The translations under genes and the position numbers were made by a program. The notes beneath the pieces are model-generated. The model made no database searches and was not told the DNA's origin. It saw only the letters and a list, made by a program, of their open reading frames with translations. Source: Polytrichum commune (Eukaryota > Streptophyta > Polytrichopsida > Polytrichales > Polytrichaceae). Taken from it: a stretch of 64,000 nucleotides of DNA. Position 1 is the first letter of the stretch; each line of letters begins with the position of its first letter. The stretch covers positions 43,672,758-43,736,757 of the forward strand of contig OX485805.1 of NCBI GenBank assembly GCA_950295325.1, in the 5' to 3' direction. Shown here in pieces: positions 61,885 to 64,000 of the stretch.

Positions 61885-62180
61885 AATTCTAATGGTCTGG
61901 TGCATGATGCTGGATATTATAAGGCAAGCAGGGATATTTGTAAAGGCATGGTTAAATCAAAGTGCTTTCGTCGAATTGCTTTGCACAATGGCGTCGATTT
62001 ATTGTCGAAAAAGAAATCAATTATCATTGTATAGGTCCAGCTGTCGACACAGTATTGGCACATAGAGAAAACAATCCTGGACATTTTGGGATAGTCTTAC
62101 GAATGGGGCCAAGACAAGTGGCACCATTTGTAAAAGATAAATCCGGCGAATTCAGCAGTGTAACTATAGATGAGGTGTAA
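61885..62180 (+). pseudogene. Kinase-like fragment and adjoining unrecognised ORF
   Basis: LVHDAGYYKASRDICKGMV at about 61898-61954 resembles pseudokinase 2. Homology to B ends at about 61938. An overlapping frame at 61962-62180 (VDTVLAHRENNPGHFGIVL, RMGPRQVAPFVKDKSG) is open for 72 codons and unrecognised. It may be an unrelated captured fragment. Confidence 0.35.
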
Positions 62181-62994
62181 AACATTAATCATGTTAATTT
62201 ACATCTATGAAAGTACCCCACTGACACCTAAAGGCATCCCCACCAAATTGGGTATACGTCAAATAAATTGTATAATATTTTATACTTTTGGGGAGCCCTC
62301 CATCTTGGGCGGGGCAGCTCATCTTGAGTTAAAGCCCACCAAAGCCTAGGCATACCCCCAGTATAATTAGGAAGCAATCAATAAGACAACGACACTTATT
62401 ATCTTACATGGGATAAAGTAGGATATCGGAGTATCGGATATTAAAGTAATCTCTTGGCGGGCCGAAGGAGTTCCGTTATATGAACCATTTATGGCGGGGG
62501 AAGGTCTTTACTATACCCGGACCGGTTCTAAACTGGGGACCGGACATTTGCATGTGGGATAAGAGCAAAGCATGACCTAGTAAATGTCATAGAATTGTCA
62601 ATTCCTAAAGAAACTTAACATTTATTAACATTATGCACATCAAGTTGAGAGAGAAACTTGTGATAAAATCCATAGCGATACTCATGATGGACTTGAGAAA
62701 TCCAAGGTCATCAATTTTGATACTTGAAAAAGGATGTGTTTAAATTACTATATTCTTCACTATAATAAGTTTAATAAGTAGGACATACACACGTTGTTTT
62801 GTTTATTTTGGGCACAAATTGATCAAATGCACATGTTGATATCAATAGTTTGTACATTTGTAGCTAGAATACTACATCTTAGTGAACATTTTTATAATCA
62901 ATAACACCACCACTTCCCAATTGTGACGGAGAATTTGCCCACATAAACTGGATGATAAAAAAATAAGGATATGTTGAGAGGCTCATTCCACATG
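62181..62994. other. Unassigned spacer
   Basis: A GC-rich patch at about 62280-62560 (GGACCGGTTCTAAACTGGGG) stands out from AT-rich surroundings, but no gene or element ends are seen. Confidence 0.25.
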
Positions 62995-63008
62995 TGTTTA
63001 CACTACAT

Positions 63009-63167
63009 TTGGTTACTGGCTACTACAGTGTCCATCCTCGGAAGGGGAGAGTAGTATTGTCCCAATTTCCCTTTGTCTTGTGGGCATCGGTTCATTGGCA
63101 TTACGAACGGACACTTTATTCACGCCGGCCCCTAGCCTTTAGGGACCGGAGTTTCTATCTATCTATC
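63009..63167 (+). mobile_element. 5'-truncated SINE with 14-bp target duplication
   Basis: It matches the 3' half of the SINE at 35988-36353 (GGCATTACGAACGGACACTT, CACGCCGGCCCC) and ends in TCTATCTATCTATC. It is flanked by TGTTTACACTACAT at 62995-63008 and 63168-63181. 5' truncation with a long target duplication indicates target-primed reverse transcription by a LINE. Confidence 0.88.
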
Positions 63168-63454
63168 TGTTTACACTACATGAAAAAGTATGCAACCATA
63201 CAAAACGCAATTTCAAAATACATAGATGTTTCATATGTTGGCACCCTCGACTTAATCTAATACTACTTGTAGAATTTCTAACCAATACGGTCGCGATTTC
63301 TTCGAATGATCTTTGAAGACCAACACCTAATGTTGATCATATGTTACTAGACATCAATGTAGGGATACTTTTTTTTTTTCCATGACACTCTAGGAAAGTT
63401 ACTAAATGGTTATGATGATGAAGATTTAGCCAATGTGGAATCACTTGAAAGAGA

Positions 63455-63690
63455 AGGGTTATCACCCTTTATATTTATATATTGATAGACATAATCTCTT
63501 TGTGGACTAGGTATGCCCCCAACCAATATTACACTCACTTGAACGTTATCAAGTTTTTTAGAGTCTTGAAATCCATAAACTTGCTCTTCTTCATTTTGAG
63601 AGGAATCACTTGAACTTCCTCTTTGTAGAAAAATCTTACCAGGGCCCACTTTGCCCAACATTACATCTTTAACAAGAGGATAAATTCCTG
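63455..63690 (-). repeat. Repeated coding-like fragment (relative of 44140-44390)
   Basis: A minus-strand frame at 63661-63410 reads SSSDSSQNEEEQVYGFQDSK and GGIPSPQRDYVYQYINIKG without a stop, and it is conserved with the copy at 44140. Ser-rich ends, no known domain. Confidence 0.4.
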
Positions 63691-63767
63691 CAAATAATTC
63701 ATCTTTCTACCTACAATACCTACTAAATAAAATCTCATGTGCAATTATCTTCGAATTGCTTTACATA

Positions 63768-64000
63768 CACTAGAAGAAAACTTGTCCATATCAACCGGCC
63801 GTTGCGACTTGGCCATTGCGACTCATGCTAGGAAAATGAAAAAAAAATATCAATATGATTGTCAATTGGAGTATTTTAGTTAGTCATCATCCAAAACATC
63901 CGGGTGGACAACCACAAACATTTTTTTATGCATTTTCCTAGCATGAGTCGCAATGGCCAAGTCGCAACGGCCGGTTGATATGGACAAGTTTTCTTCTAGT
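63768..64000. mobile_element. CACTA-ended foldback MITE (right edge cut by the window)
   Basis: It begins CACTAGAAGAAAACTTGTCC. Positions 63769-63838 are the exact inverse of 63931-64000 (70 bp, no mismatch), with about 92 bp between. The last base of the window is one short of the expected terminal G. Left flank ATA. The ends resemble the non-autonomous CACTA element at 40157 (CACTAGAAG). Its transcript would form a long hairpin. Confidence 0.85.

Larger units (their letters stand above)
47508..61938 (+). repeat. Tandem duplication unit C
   Basis: Collinear with unit B (18581-36372) in the same orientation. Relative to B it lacks 1617 bp (junction at 49710-49719), 1.5 kb (junction near 60634), the 952-bp element and the SINE. 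It has about 210 extra bp at 49222-49435. Similarity is high in introns and intergenic DNA, so the B/C duplication is comparatively recent. Confidence 0.88.

Noticed and set aside
62994-63260. 88-codon plus-strand frame
   Set aside because: It is mostly the truncated SINE and its target duplications.

Overview
The window is nuclear DNA of a land plant. It has GT-AG introns in multi-exon genes, a CACTA transposon with TNP2/DUF4218/DUF4216-type proteins, tRNA-derived SINEs, a LINE remnant, MITEs, and receptor-like-kinase-type domains with a plant DUF1221/MLKL-like N-terminus. I cannot name the species. A non-seed plant (moss, liverwort, lycophyte or fern) is a low-confidence guess from the style of the kinase and transposase proteins.

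The backbone is three direct tandem copies of one large kinase gene, all on the + strand. Copy A (1-5422) enters the window in its first exon and is cut off at its 3' end. Copy B lies in a repeat unit at 18581-36372 with the gene starting at 25138. Copy C lies in a unit at 47508-61938 with the gene starting at 52681. Comparing the copies gives a consistent exon model with matching phases. A DUF1221/HeLo-like helical domain is followed by a complete, apparently active kinase domain (G-loop, HRDLKSQN, DFG, APE), then a pseudokinase without HRD/DFG. After that come a receptor-kinase-like pseudokinase split over about six small exons and remains of a fourth kinase-like module. Two neighbouring 66-nt exons in module 3 are duplicates of equal length and phase in all three copies. 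Only B has an undamaged first exon. A has a 5-nt frameshift and is interrupted by a transposon, C has a 4-nt insertion in the kinase N-lobe, and B and C share the loss of one splice acceptor.

Between A and B sits a 13.2-kb CACTA element (5423-18580). It carries a TNP2-type transposase gene on the minus strand and a TNPA-like gene on the plus strand, divergently arranged. The transposase is broken by a 970-bp solo LTR with a 5-bp target duplication and by a stop codon. The element's two ends lack a matching target duplication and coincide with the ends of copies A and B, which points to a flanking deletion or recombination.

Between B and C (36373-47507) is repeat-rich DNA. It holds a non-autonomous CACTA element with an AAG target duplication (carrying a SINE and a minisatellite), a 5'-truncated LINE remnant, MITEs, microsatellites and unrecognised ORFs. 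After C come unrecognised sequence, a truncated SINE with a 14-bp target duplication, and a CACTA-ended foldback element with 70-bp perfect inverted repeats at the window edge. Because the copies can be compared, several insertions have a visible empty site and can be ordered in time.
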